From: Desulforhopalus sp. IMCC35007
Lineage (GTDB): Bacteria > Desulfobacterota > Desulfobulbia > Desulfobulbales > Desulfocapsaceae
NCBI RefSeq assembly: GCF_005116575.1
Contig: NZ_SWCN01000011.1
Location: 62,001-126,000 of the forward strand
Length of the DNA stretch: 64,000 nt
Direction: 5' to 3'
A program made the translations under genes and the position numbers. A model generated the notes under the pieces. It did no database searches. It saw only the letters and a program-made list of their open reading frames with translations, and was not told the DNA's origin. Below, one piece after another: positions 27,087-37,479 of the stretch (positions are counted from its first letter, which is position 1; each line of letters begins with the position of its first letter).

Positions 27087-27872
27087 TTACTCGGCAATCC
27101 ATTTCATTTTAAGTGCTGCAAATTCTCCTTTTTCATGCATCTGGTGCATCCAGAGATTCATCCAATTCAGAAAGGCAAAATCATCCCGGGGCAGCATGTA
27201 GCCAAAATCATCTTTGGTAAGGGTTTTGTCCGGGGCAACTGCATAGAGCTGTCGATTTTTGCCGGCAACGAGCATGGCCTCAACGTTGTCGGTGATCATC
27301 ACGTCGACCTCACCTTTTTCAACCGCTTCCGGAATACTTAAGTTCTTTTCTATCACCACAATTTCTGCATTTTTAATGTTTGCAAGAACAAATTTTTCAT
27401 TGGTGCCGCCAGGGTTTACTCCGATTTTTACGCCGGAAACATCGATCTCCTTTACGCTCTGAAAACGATCTTTATCGGTCATTCTTATAAGCGGGCATTT
27501 GCCAACCTTGATGTACGGGCTGGTCAGGCCAACCTGCTTTAGTCTTGTGAGGTTTCTGGTAATTCCCGACATTGCAACATCATAGGAATTATCCAGAATG
27601 CCCTGAGTGAGAGTCTTCCATGTGGTCTTGACAAAACGAACCTCAACACCCAAGGCATCTCCAAGCAGTCTGGCCGCATCAATATCGTGGCCTTCAAACA
27701 TCTTGGTTTCTTCATTAAAATAGCTGAAAGGTTTGTAGTCGCCGGTGGTTCCAACAAGGATGTAACCCCTTTCTGCAATTTCATCCAGGCGGGATGGCTG
27801 GGCCCAGGCGACAGTGGACAGCAGCAGTGTTAAGAGGGTGAATATAACGCTGAGTTGTGTAATATGTTTCAT
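27087..27872 (-). CDS. periplasmic solute-binding protein, cyclohexadienyl dehydratase-like
   Basis: A 261-residue exported protein (signal peptide ending VAWAQP) of the family 3 solute-binding fold. Several segments match the periplasmic cyclohexadienyl dehydratase PheC rather than common amino-acid binding proteins: GTTGDYKPFSY, DVAMSGITRN, VNPGGTNEKF and MITDNVEAML. PheC converts prephenate or arogenate to phenylpyruvate or phenylalanine. No ABC permease or ATPase genes are adjacent, which supports an enzyme over a transporter receptor, although the binding-protein role cannot be excluded. Confidence 0.8.
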   Translation of the reverse strand: MKHITQLSVIFTLLTLLLSTVAWAQPSRLDEIAERGYILVGTTGDYKPFSYFNEETKMFEGHDIDAARLLGDALGVEVRFVKTTWKTLTQGILDNSYDVAMSGITRNLTRLKQVGLTSPYIKVGKCPLIRMTDKDRFQSVKEIDVSGVKIGVNPGGTNEKFVLANIKNAEIVVIEKNLSIPEAVEKGEVDVMITDNVEAMLVAGKNRQLYAVAPDKTLTKDDFGYMLPRDDFAFLNWMNLWMHQMHEKGEFAALKMKWIAE

Positions 27873-28282
27873 TGTATTCTCCTTTTGTGTTGAGGAAATG
27901 AGATTTTAGGTTGTTATAGCAGTTGCGGGAGATAGAACAGAATAAAAGTAGGTGTTCTTTAGGGTAGATATGTGTCAATAAATGTTTTATAGCAAAATTG
28001 TTCATAATTCATCAAAAAAGCCAGGATCTATGTTAATAAATGCTGAGATGTCCTTTTTGCTGAAAAACCGGTAGAATATCCTGTTATCCGACCCATGAAA
28101 AAATAAGAGCTTGCGTGGGGGGAAATGCGAAGATTAATATTGGCTGCAACGCTCCGGCAGATCCGATGCCGGCTTAAAAAGATTGGTGACTTGGTTATGT
28201 TGCAATCGTTCACCAAGCCATGGCAGTAACTGATGTAATAACGAGTATTAAAAAGATATTGATAAAGTGTTAAGAGGACCGA
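27873..28282. other. intergenic region between pheC-like gene and gltB
   Basis: A 410-base AT-rich divergent gap. It should contain both promoters. No clear promoter, riboswitch or coding frame was recognised. Confidence 0.5.
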
Positions 28283-31200
28283 ATGGGCTTATATAACCCC
28301 CAGCTGGAAAAAGATAACTGTGGATTTGGGCTGATTGCCCATATGGAAGGCGAGGCCAGCCATAAACTGGTACGCACGGCAATTTCATCCCTCGCCAGGA
28401 TGGCCCACCGCGGAGGGATCGCCGCTGATGGTAAGACCGGTGACGGTTGTGGGGTACTGCTGCAAAAACCCGACAGTTTTTTTAAAGCGATCGCCAGGGA
28501 AGAGGGCTGGGCCCTTGGTGGCAGATATGGCGTTGGAATGATCTTTCTCAGCCAGGATCCAGACAAAAATGATGCCGAGAAAGCGATAATAAACGAGGAA
28601 CTTGAGGCAGAGACTCTGACCGTTCTGGGCTGGAGGGAAGTTCCTGTGGATACCGGGGTCCTGGGTGATTTCGGGAAGAAAACCATGCCTCGCATTGTTC
28701 AGGTCGTTTTTAATGGTCCGTTTGGCTGGGGATCAAAGGATCTGGAGCGCCGGCTCTATATGGTGAAAAGGCGGATTGAAAAACGGATTACAGATGATCC
28801 TGATTTTTATATCGTTAGCCTCTCCAATCTGGTGATTATCTACAAAGGTCTGTGCCGTCCTGTTGATCTCTCACTCTTTTATCCGGACCTTGCAGATATC
28901 AGAATGCAGTCTTCCATCTGTCTGTTCCATCAGAGATTTTCCACAAATACTCTGCCGAAATGGCCGCTGGCTCAGCCTTTTCGCTTTCTGGCCCACAATG
29001 GTGAGATAAATACCATTACAGGCAACAGGCAATGGGCCAGGTCCAGGTCCTACAAGTTTAGATCTCCGTTATTGCCCGATATGGCGGAAGCCGCTCCTTT
29101 TGTCAACAGTACAGGTTCTGATAGCTCGGCTCTTGATAATATGCTGGAGTTGTTTCTGGCAGGTGGAATGGATCTGTTTCGTGCCTTTCGTCTGCTTATT
29201 CCTCCTGCCTGGCAGAATCACCCCAATATGGATGAGGACCTGCGGGCATTTTATGATTTCAACTCCATGCACATGGAGCCGTGGGACGGGCCTGCTGGTA
29301 TTGTCATGAGTGACGGCCGTTTTGCCGCCTGTGGTCTTGACCGCAACGGCCTGCGACCGGCCCGTTATGTGGTGACAAAGGACAAATGGATCACCCTTGC
29401 CTCCGAGGTCGGGATCTGGGATTACGAGGCTGATGAGGTTTTGGAAAAAGGCCGGGTCGGGCCAGGTGAGCTTCTGGTCATTGATACTCTCACCGGTACC
29501 CGCTGGACCTCCTGGGATATCGATCAGGAGCTCAAGCGTCGCCACCCCTACAAGGAGTGGATGAAGAAATGTTGTCACCGTTTGCCTCCCTTTATGGTTG
29601 AAGAGGCAAATCAGGATCTCGAGCGGCAATTTGACAATGATACCTTGCTCATCTATCAGAAACTGTTTGGCATCACGAGTGAAGAAGTCGAACAGGTGAT
29701 CAAGGTATTGGCCGAGACGGGGCAGGAGCCAATTGCCTCCATGGGAGACGATGCGCCCATGGCCGTTTTATCCAAAAAAGAACGCAGCATTTATGATTAT
29801 TTCAGGCAGATGTTTGCCCAGGTGACCAACCCTCCCATCGACCCACTGCGGGAAAGGCATGTTATGTCCCTTGCCACCTGTGTTGGCCGGGAGCAAAACG
29901 TTTTTGATGAGGTGAAGGGCCATGCCTACCGGGTAATCTTTGATTCGCCGGTGCTTGTGAGCACTGACATGGAGAATCTTCTGGCTCTCGATCAGGCGCA
30001 TTACCGCCACGCTGTTGTTGATATCAATTATCCGGCTGACGGTAATCTGGAAGAGGCTCTTATAGGGCTTTGTACCCGGGTTGAAGCCGAGGTGAAAAAC
30101 AAGGTGGTGCTTCTGGTCCTCTCCGATAGAAATATCTCAGAGAATACCTTGCCGATCCCCATGGCCATGGCGGTGGGAGCCGTGCAACGGACTCTGGTTG
30201 AAAATAAAACCCGCTGCGATACCAATATTATTGTCGAGACGGCCTCAGTCCGGGATCCCCACCACTTTGCCGTTCTTTTCGGCATGGGTGCAACAGCAAT
30301 CTATCCCTATCTTGCCTACGAGACTATTAGCCAGCTGGTTGCGGAATCCATGGCCGACATGAGCTATAATAAGGCCGTCTACAACTACCGCAAAGGCATA
30401 GATAAGGGACTGCTGAAAATCCTGTCCAAAATGGGAATTGCAACCATTGCCTCCTACCGTTGTTCTCAGCTTTTTGAGGCAGTGGGCCTTTCCCGGGAGG
30501 TTGTTGATTTTTGTTTCAGCAATGTGGTCAGTCGCATTGAGGGGGCCAGTTTCAGTGATTTTCATGCAGATCAGCTTCGGCGAGCCAAAATGAGCTGGAA
30601 GCGTCAGCATAAGCCGCTGGTGCGTGGTGGCCTGTTTAAATATATCCATGGCGGCGAGTACCATGCCTACAATCCGGATGTAGTCCAGAGCCTGCAAAAG
30701 GCAGTACGTGGCGGTGCTTTTAGTGATTATCAGGAGTATTCAAGGCTGGTCAATGAACGGCCTGTTGCCTGTCTTCGTGATCTCCTGGGGTTGCGAACAG
30801 ATACTGCCTCTATACCCCTTGAAGATGTGGAGCCCGCATCTACCTTTTACAGCCGTTTTGACTCTGCGGCCATGTCCATTGGAGCGCTGAGCCAGGAGGC
30901 CCATGAAGCCCTTGCCATTGGCATGAACCGTCTGGGCGGTTACTCAAACAGTGGTGAGGGCGGGGAAGATCCGGACCGTTTTGGGACCGAGCGGGTCTCT
31001 AAGATTAAACAGGTCGCCTCAGGCCGTTTTGGTGTCACTCCACACTATCTCGTCAATGCGGAGGTTATTCAGATTAAGATGGCCCAGGGAGCAAAACCCG
31101 GGGAAGGCGGGCAGTTGCCCGGCCATAAGGTAACCGCGCAGATAGCCCAGCTTCGTTACTCTGTCCCTGGGGTGACACTTATATCACCGCCACCCCACCA

Positions 31201-32749
31201 TGATATCTATTCCATAGAGGACCTGGCGCAATTGATCTTTGACCTCAAGCAGGTCAACCCAAAAGCGCGTATCAGTGTCAAGCTGGTTTCAGAACCGGGT
31301 GTCGGTACCATTGCCACGGGGGTGGTCAAGGCCTATGCCGATCTTATAACGATCTCGGGCTATGATGGAGGTACCGGTGCAAGCCCTCTGACCTCGGTGA
31401 AGTATGCGGGGAGTCCCTGGGAACTTGGTCTTGCCGAAACTCAGCAAGCCCTGGTTTCCAATGGGCTGAGACATAAGGTGCGGCTGCAGGTGGATGGTGG
31501 TCTGAAAACGGGACAGGATATCATCAAGGCCGCCATCTTAGGCGCTGAAAGCTTTGGTTTTGGAACTGGCCCTCTCATTTCCCTCGGTTGCAAATTCTTA
31601 CGCATCTGCCATCTCAATAACTGCGCCACCGGAGTCGCCACTCAGGATGAGACCCTTCGAAAAGAGTACTTTGCCGGTATTCCCCAGATGGTCATGAATT
31701 ACTTCCAGTTCATGGTTCAGGAGACCAGGATGCTCATGGCCGAACTGGGGGTTGCAAAGCTTACCGATCTCATTGGTCGCACCGATCTGCTGGTTGAGCT
31801 CAAAGGCATTACTGAAAAGCAGGAAAAGCTCGTGCTTGCACCTCTTCTGGAGACAGCAGTACCTCCTCCGACAAGCGGTCTGTGTTATTCAGAACCAAAT
31901 ACTCCGGATGATAAAGGTCTTCTTAACCTCAAACTTGTGGAAAGGTTCGGAGAAGCCGTTAAAAATAAAAGCGGTGGAGGAGGCAGCTTTACCATTCGCA
32001 ATACCGATCGTACGGTAGGGGCCCTGCTCTCAGGGGAAATCGCCCGTCTTTATGGAAATAAAGACATGTCCACAGCTCCTCTTACCCTGCTTTTTAGCGG
32101 CACGGCCGGCCAGAGTTTTGGAGCCTGGAACGCCGGTGGTTTGAATATGGTGCTGACCGGTGATGCCAACGATTATGTGGGGAAAGGTATGGCCGGGGGT
32201 AAATTGGTTGTTCGGCCTCCACTTGGGGTCAGTTACAAAAGCCATGAGGCGGTGATCATTGGCAATACCTGTCTCTATGGAGCCACAGGCGGCGAATTGT
32301 TTGCTGCAGGCAAGGCCGGAGAGCGTTTTTGTGTAAGAAACTCCGGGGCCAAGGTTGTGGTCGAAGGAATTGGCGATAACGGCTGTGAGTATATGACAGG
32401 TGGAATTGTGACCATCCTCGGGGAAACCGGCGTTAATTTTGGGGCCGGAATGACCGGTGGTTTTGTCTATATCTTAGATGAGTCTGACAGTCTCAAATCC
32501 CGGGTGAATCCTGAGCTTGTTGATGTTCTCACTTTAGAGGACCATGCAGTGCTCCGGGAACATCTGCGGGGGATCATAAACCGCCATGCAGAAGAGACCG
32601 GGAGCAAAAGGGCCGAACGGATTCTTTCCGGGTTTGATGAACATTATGTGTCGTTGTTTAAACTGGTGAAGCCGAAAACATCAGATGTGGACTCCCTGCT
32701 CGGACGTCGTGGGAATTCCCCCCGTGAAACCCTGGCTGTGGTGCAATAA
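28283..32749 (+). CDS. gltB: glutamate synthase large subunit
   Basis: A 1488-residue enzyme that makes two glutamates from glutamine and 2-oxoglutarate. The N-terminal class II amidotransferase begins MGLYNPQLEKDNCGFG, where Cys13 becomes the nucleophile after removal of the short propeptide. RFSTNTLPKWPLAQPFR and NGEINT follow. The FMN domain has GGYSNSGEGGED and SVKLVSEPGVG, then GYDGGTGASP. The 3Fe-4S Cys cluster is near CKFLRICHLNNCATGVA. The C-terminal beta-helix domain (GATGGELFAAGKAGERF, repeated GG motifs) is complete. It lies nine bases before gltD in a two-gene operon for ammonia assimilation. Confidence 0.97.
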   Translation: MGLYNPQLEKDNCGFGLIAHMEGEASHKLVRTAISSLARMAHRGGIAADGKTGDGCGVLLQKPDSFFKAIAREEGWALGGRYGVGMIFLSQDPDKNDAEKAIINEELEAETLTVLGWREVPVDTGVLGDFGKKTMPRIVQVVFNGPFGWGSKDLERRLYMVKRRIEKRITDDPDFYIVSLSNLVIIYKGLCRPVDLSLFYPDLADIRMQSSICLFHQRFSTNTLPKWPLAQPFRFLAHNGEINTITGNRQWARSRSYKFRSPLLPDMAEAAPFVNSTGSDSSALDNMLELFLAGGMDLFRAFRLLIPPAWQNHPNMDEDLRAFYDFNSMHMEPWDGPAGIVMSDGRFAACGLDRNGLRPARYVVTKDKWITLASEVGIWDYEADEVLEKGRVGPGELLVIDTLTGTRWTSWDIDQELKRRHPYKEWMKKCCHRLPPFMVEEANQDLERQFDNDTLLIYQKLFGITSEEVEQVIKVLAETGQEPIASMGDDAPMAVLSKKERSIYDYFRQMFAQVTNPPIDPLRERHVMSLATCVGREQNVFDEVKGHAYRVIFDSPVLVSTDMENLLALDQAHYRHAVVDINYPADGNLEEALIGLCTRVEAEVKNKVVLLVLSDRNISENTLPIPMAMAVGAVQRTLVENKTRCDTNIIVETASVRDPHHFAVLFGMGATAIYPYLAYETISQLVAESMADMSYNKAVYNYRKGIDKGLLKILSKMGIATIASYRCSQLFEAVGLSREVVDFCFSNVVSRIEGASFSDFHADQLRRAKMSWKRQHKPLVRGGLFKYIHGGEYHAYNPDVVQSLQKAVRGGAFSDYQEYSRLVNERPVACLRDLLGLRTDTASIPLEDVEPASTFYSRFDSAAMSIGALSQEAHEALAIGMNRLGGYSNSGEGGEDPDRFGTERVSKIKQVASGRFGVTPHYLVNAEVIQIKMAQGAKPGEGGQLPGHKVTAQIAQLRYSVPGVTLISPPPHHDIYSIEDLAQLIFDLKQVNPKARISVKLVSEPGVGTIATGVVKAYADLITISGYDGGTGASPLTSVKYAGSPWELGLAETQQALVSNGLRHKVRLQVDGGLKTGQDIIKAAILGAESFGFGTGPLISLGCKFLRICHLNNCATGVATQDETLRKEYFAGIPQMVMNYFQFMVQETRMLMAELGVAKLTDLIGRTDLLVELKGITEKQEKLVLAPLLETAVPPPTSGLCYSEPNTPDDKGLLNLKLVERFGEAVKNKSGGGGSFTIRNTDRTVGALLSGEIARLYGNKDMSTAPLTLLFSGTAGQSFGAWNAGGLNMVLTGDANDYVGKGMAGGKLVVRPPLGVSYKSHEAVIIGNTCLYGATGGELFAAGKAGERFCVRNSGAKVVVEGIGDNGCEYMTGGIVTILGETGVNFGAGMTGGFVYILDESDSLKSRVNPELVDVLTLEDHAVLREHLRGIINRHAEETGSKRAERILSGFDEHYVSLFKLVKPKTSDVDSLLGRRGNSPRETLAVVQ

Positions 32750-32755
32750 AGGTAG

Positions 32756-34174
<1,419 letters not shown>

Positions 34175-34215
34175 TATCGGGTTGTTCTAAGATTTTTTCA
34201 GATGGGAATTCAGTT

Positions 34216-34776
34216 GTGGCGAAAAGTGCAAAGGAGAAGTTGCGGCTGACACGCAAGTGGGCCGCACGGCAGTATGAAAAACACCGACGCCACAACCTCG
34301 TTTACGCCACCCCTGGAGTACATCACTTTGTTATTGTCCTCGATAATCTGAAGCCGTCCTTTAATATCGGCAAAATATTTCGCAGTGCCGATGCCTTCGG
34401 GGCAAGAGAGGTCCACCTGATTGGAATTGATTATTTTGAGGTAAAGGCGGCGAAAGGTTCCTTTAAATGGGTTCCGGCCCTCTTTCACCGGGATTTTGAC
34501 GCCTGTTATCAGGACCTGATTGGAAAGGGTTATACCATGTATACGCTGGAGCCGGGCGAGGGGAAGCCCGTGGGGCAGAGCAAGCTCCCCGGCAAGAGCG
34601 CCTTTATTTTCGGGCATGAAGAGTTTGGCATCAGTTTTGACCCTGCCCGCTACGATGGAATTCGCAGTCTCTCCATTCCCCAGTATGGCAGGGTCGGTAG
34701 CCTCAATGTGAGTGTTGCCGCATCTGTGGTGATGTACGAGTATCTGCGGCAGCATGCAGCAGAAAGTGTCGGTTGA
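34216..34776 (+). CDS. TrmH/SpoU family RNA methyltransferase
   Basis: A 186-residue SPOUT (alpha/beta knot) enzyme with the three SpoU motifs: NLKPSFNIGKIFRSADAFG (motif 1, with Asn and catalytic Arg), FIFGHEEFGIS (motif 2) and IPQYGRVGSLNVSVAASVV (motif 3). These enzymes methylate a ribose 2'-OH in tRNA or rRNA with S-adenosylmethionine. The RNA target cannot be told. A basic N-terminal extension may bind RNA. The start is a GTG at 34216. Its end overlaps the MATE gene by 23 bases. Confidence 0.9.
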   Translation: MAKSAKEKLRLTRKWAARQYEKHRRHNLVYATPGVHHFVIVLDNLKPSFNIGKIFRSADAFGAREVHLIGIDYFEVKAAKGSFKWVPALFHRDFDACYQDLIGKGYTMYTLEPGEGKPVGQSKLPGKSAFIFGHEEFGISFDPARYDGIRSLSIPQYGRVGSLNVSVAASVVMYEYLRQHAAESVG

Positions 34777-36136
34777 TCGGGTGGCAGACGAGACGACATC
34801 CATTCATATCCGTAAGTTTTTAGAGACTCCCGGAAAATCCTTTTTCCTGCTCTGGATACCTGTCCTGTTTTCAATGGTGGCAGAGCCACTGACGGGGCTT
34901 GTCGATACAGCTTTTGTGGCAAGGCTTGGAGTTGAAGCCCTTGCTGCACTGGGTGTTGGTACAGTTGTTCTCAGTAGCGGGCTCTGGTTATTTAACTTCT
35001 TAAGCGTTGGCAGCCAGACGGAAGTTGCTCAGGCCCTCGGACGAAAGGAGCTCTCGCAGGGGAGAAAAATAGCAAGTCTTGCCCTAATACTGGCTGTTGG
35101 CATCGGAATATGTATCTCTCTTCTTCTCTATGTGTCTGCATCTCAGGTTGCCAGTTTACTGGGTGCGACTGCTGTAATTCATCAGTATGCCGAGACCTAT
35201 ATCCAGATCCGAGCCTTTGGCGGTCCGGCGGTTCTTGTGACGATAACATCCTTTGGCCTTTTATATGGACTTGGGGATATGCGCACTCCTCTAGGGATTG
35301 CTGTAGGTGTCAATGTAATGAATATCGGCCTTGATTTCCTGTTCATCTTTGGTATGGGCCCTCTTCCCGCTTTAGGTATTGCCGGTGCTGCACTGGCCAG
35401 CAGCTTGAGCCAGGTTTTCGGAGCAATTGTCTGCGGATATGTGGTCTTTAAGAAGCTGGGGTTTACCGCTGACATTGAGCTGGGCCACTTGACGAAGATG
35501 CTGAAAATAGGACGGGATATGTTGTTTCGAACAGGATCACTTATTCTTTTTCTCCTGCTGGCAACCCGGCTGGCAACTCAACTGGGGCCTGAGTCCGGGG
35601 CTGCACATCAGGCAATCCGCCAGGTGTGGGTCTTTACCGGTTTTTTTCTTGATGCAACTGCAGTGGTGGCCCAAAGCGCCATTGGTTTTTATGTTGGTTG
35701 TCAAAAGGTGGTCCAGGCGAGAAAGGTGGCATGGCTTGTCTGCGGCTGGAGTCTGTTTATTGGCGTCCTGCTCATGGCAGCAATGATCGCAGGTAAAGAC
35801 TGGGTGGCAACGGTGCTTCTACCTGAGGGGGGCGCCAGTCTCTTTTCCTTGGCCTGGATCATTGCCGCACTTTTCCAGCCTGTCGCAGCAATAGCCTTTG
35901 TCACCGACGGCATTCACTGGGGAACGGGGGATTTTAAATATCTTCGTAATGTGGTGATTGTGGCGACCCTCTGCGCCTCTTTTTGTCTCGCAGTCGTTGA
36001 GATCCTGCAGCTTGATTCCCTTGCTGTCATCTGGTGGATTACCGGCGGTTGGCTTGTGATCAGGGCACTCTTTGGTATCCTGCGAATCTGGCCGGGTTCT
36101 CCACGCAGTCCCCTTTTTGTGATAAACAGGTCCTGA
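34754..36136 (+). CDS. MATE family efflux transporter (DinF-like)
   Basis: A 460-residue membrane protein with about twelve helices in two related halves. The first half begins LLWIPVLFSMVAEPLTGLVDTAFVARLG, cut here by residue 36 to 55 as EPLTGLVDTAFVARLGVEAL, which is the DinF-type MATE N-terminus with its conserved Pro and Asp. A second conserved piece is GLGDMRTPLGIAVGVNVMNI. MATE proteins export drugs or metabolites using Na+ or H+ gradients. The ATG at 34754 lies inside the methyltransferase gene; a GTG at 34781 would also give a complete protein. Substrate unknown. Confidence 0.9.
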   Translation: MQQKVSVDRVADETTSIHIRKFLETPGKSFFLLWIPVLFSMVAEPLTGLVDTAFVARLGVEALAALGVGTVVLSSGLWLFNFLSVGSQTEVAQALGRKELSQGRKIASLALILAVGIGICISLLLYVSASQVASLLGATAVIHQYAETYIQIRAFGGPAVLVTITSFGLLYGLGDMRTPLGIAVGVNVMNIGLDFLFIFGMGPLPALGIAGAALASSLSQVFGAIVCGYVVFKKLGFTADIELGHLTKMLKIGRDMLFRTGSLILFLLLATRLATQLGPESGAAHQAIRQVWVFTGFFLDATAVVAQSAIGFYVGCQKVVQARKVAWLVCGWSLFIGVLLMAAMIAGKDWVATVLLPEGGASLFSLAWIIAALFQPVAAIAFVTDGIHWGTGDFKYLRNVVIVATLCASFCLAVVEILQLDSLAVIWWITGGWLVIRALFGILRIWPGSPRSPLFVINRS

Positions 36137-36276
36137 TTTTCTTCAGCGCTTTTCTGACACCTCTATAATTCCCCAAAAGTATCGTAGATAATCATCTATT
36201 TATAACCGGATTTTTATACAATCGTAACACGACTTTACTCCTGTGTTGTCAATCAATGCCAGTAAAGGAGGAAAAG

Positions 36277-36536
36277 ATGCATTTACACTTCAGGACCTTA
36301 TGGATCTATATACACACCTGGGTGGAAAAAATCTGAAGAGCAGGCAGCTATAAGATTTTTTGCAGAAAACAGATTCAGATTATCTGTAACTGGTGGGAGA
36401 TATTTTCGATTTGTGGCAACTCGATTCCAAGGGGTACTGGCCAGAGAGCAATGACCGTATTCAGCCCCTTCGGGGTCTTGTTCATCAACTGGCAAGGCTG
36501 CCGAAATGTTCAATAATTCAAGGTTCTCTACAGTAA
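36277..36536 (+). pseudogene. decayed UDP-2,3-diacylglucosamine hydrolase-like phosphoesterase
   Basis: A good ribosome site (AAAGGAGG) precedes an ATG at 36277 that opens MHLHFRTLWIYIHTW and stops after 19 codons. In the +2 frame the match continues as THLGGKNLKSRQL, a TAA at 36351, DFLQKTDSDYL, a TAA at 36387, then LVGDIFDLWQLDSKGYWPES. Together these resemble the N-terminal third of the LpxH-like COG2908 phosphoesterases (TLFISDxHLG...DFL...YLVGDIxD.W.L....YWP). One frameshift near 36306 and two stops are needed, and the rest of the enzyme, including the GNHD part, is missing. It is a dead gene remnant. Confidence 0.68.
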
Positions 36537-36864
36537 AGGAGCAGAAATAACTCTGCTTTAATTACAAAATATGTGGTGCATGTTATCGCAATTGCTAGTA
36601 TTCCTATATTTTTCCTGTTCATAATCTTTTAGTTTGTGATAGACTGTTAGTTAGGACGCCATTTTGTCTTCAGCCACTATGCAGCCAGTGAAGACGCTGG
36701 CGGTCTTTGTTTTACATCGTCTGCAGCAGCAAGGATACGGTCGTGTCTTTATATGGTTGGTGCTTCATTGTTTGAACTCTCCAGGAGGAGCCTGTCGTGA
36801 GGTGGCCAGTTCCTGCTGTGGCTGATGGTAGTCAATTTGCTGTAACAAGAGAAAGACACCTATT
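36537..36864. other. intergenic region before the molybdopterin-fold protein
   Basis: About 330 bases after the pseudogene, AT-rich at first. It must carry the promoter of the following sensor operon. No clear promoter or coding frame was found. The 140 bases between 36137 and 36276 also show nothing. Confidence 0.4.
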
Positions 36865-37383
36865 ATGAGAGTTGTTTGGTTGTTGATGATCCTGGCACTG
36901 TTTCCGGGCTTGTCCATTGCAAAAGAAGTAAAACTGACGGATATCTCCCTTGCTCCTCTTACTGGCAGCAAGGTTATCCTGAGGGTCACTACTCCCTCCG
37001 GTGAGAGAACATATACCCACGCTCAGCTAGAAGCCCTCGGACTGAAAAAAATGAGCACAACGACATATTGGCCGGAAGACTCCGGGGAGTTTGACGGGGT
37101 GCTGTTACAGGATTTACTCCGTGATGCAGGCATTGAAGATGCAGTGGAAGTAGAAATTACCGCTCTGGATAATTATATGGCAATTATCCCCCAGTATGAC
37201 TGGCGTAACTGGGATGTTATGCTGGCAACACGGTACGAACAAAAAATGATGCCAATCCGCAATAAAGGCCCTCTCAGAATCATCTATCCAAAGGATCGGG
37301 GAGGGAAAATTGCTGACAGTAGTATGCGTTTACGGTGGGTTTGGGCAATACAATCCATTGACCCGGTGTATCTCAAAAATTGA
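36865..37383 (+). CDS. exported sulfite-oxidase-fold (molybdopterin-binding-like) protein without Cys
   Basis: A 172-residue protein with a signal peptide (MRVVWLLMILALFPGLSIAK). The rest resembles the oxidoreductase molybdopterin-binding (SUOX) fold of small periplasmic proteins: TYTHAQLEALGLKKMST, FDGVLLQDLLRDAGI, and ALDNYMAIIPQYDW with GPLRIIYPKD. It has no Cys, so the ligand that holds molybdenum in true enzymes is missing. It is followed, 96 bases later, by a membrane hybrid kinase. Similar small proteins often sit beside sensor kinases or diguanylate cyclases, so it may be a periplasmic sensing partner. That role is inferred. Confidence 0.75.
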   Translation: MRVVWLLMILALFPGLSIAKEVKLTDISLAPLTGSKVILRVTTPSGERTYTHAQLEALGLKKMSTTTYWPEDSGEFDGVLLQDLLRDAGIEDAVEVEITALDNYMAIIPQYDWRNWDVMLATRYEQKMMPIRNKGPLRIIYPKDRGGKIADSSMRLRWVWAIQSIDPVYLKN

Positions 37384-37479
37384 GTGGAGATAGAGTTGAT
37401 GAGTAAACTACATGCCGTGGTGTTTACACTCGGTATATCGCAATGTGTCTATCGACTATTTTTTATGACAAGGTTTTGA

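Noticed and set aside
36277-36536. Reading the TGA after MHLHFRTLWIYIHTW as selenocysteine
   Set aside because: The sequence after the TGA in that frame is not protein-like, while a neighbouring frame matches a phosphoesterase. Decay by frameshift explains it better.
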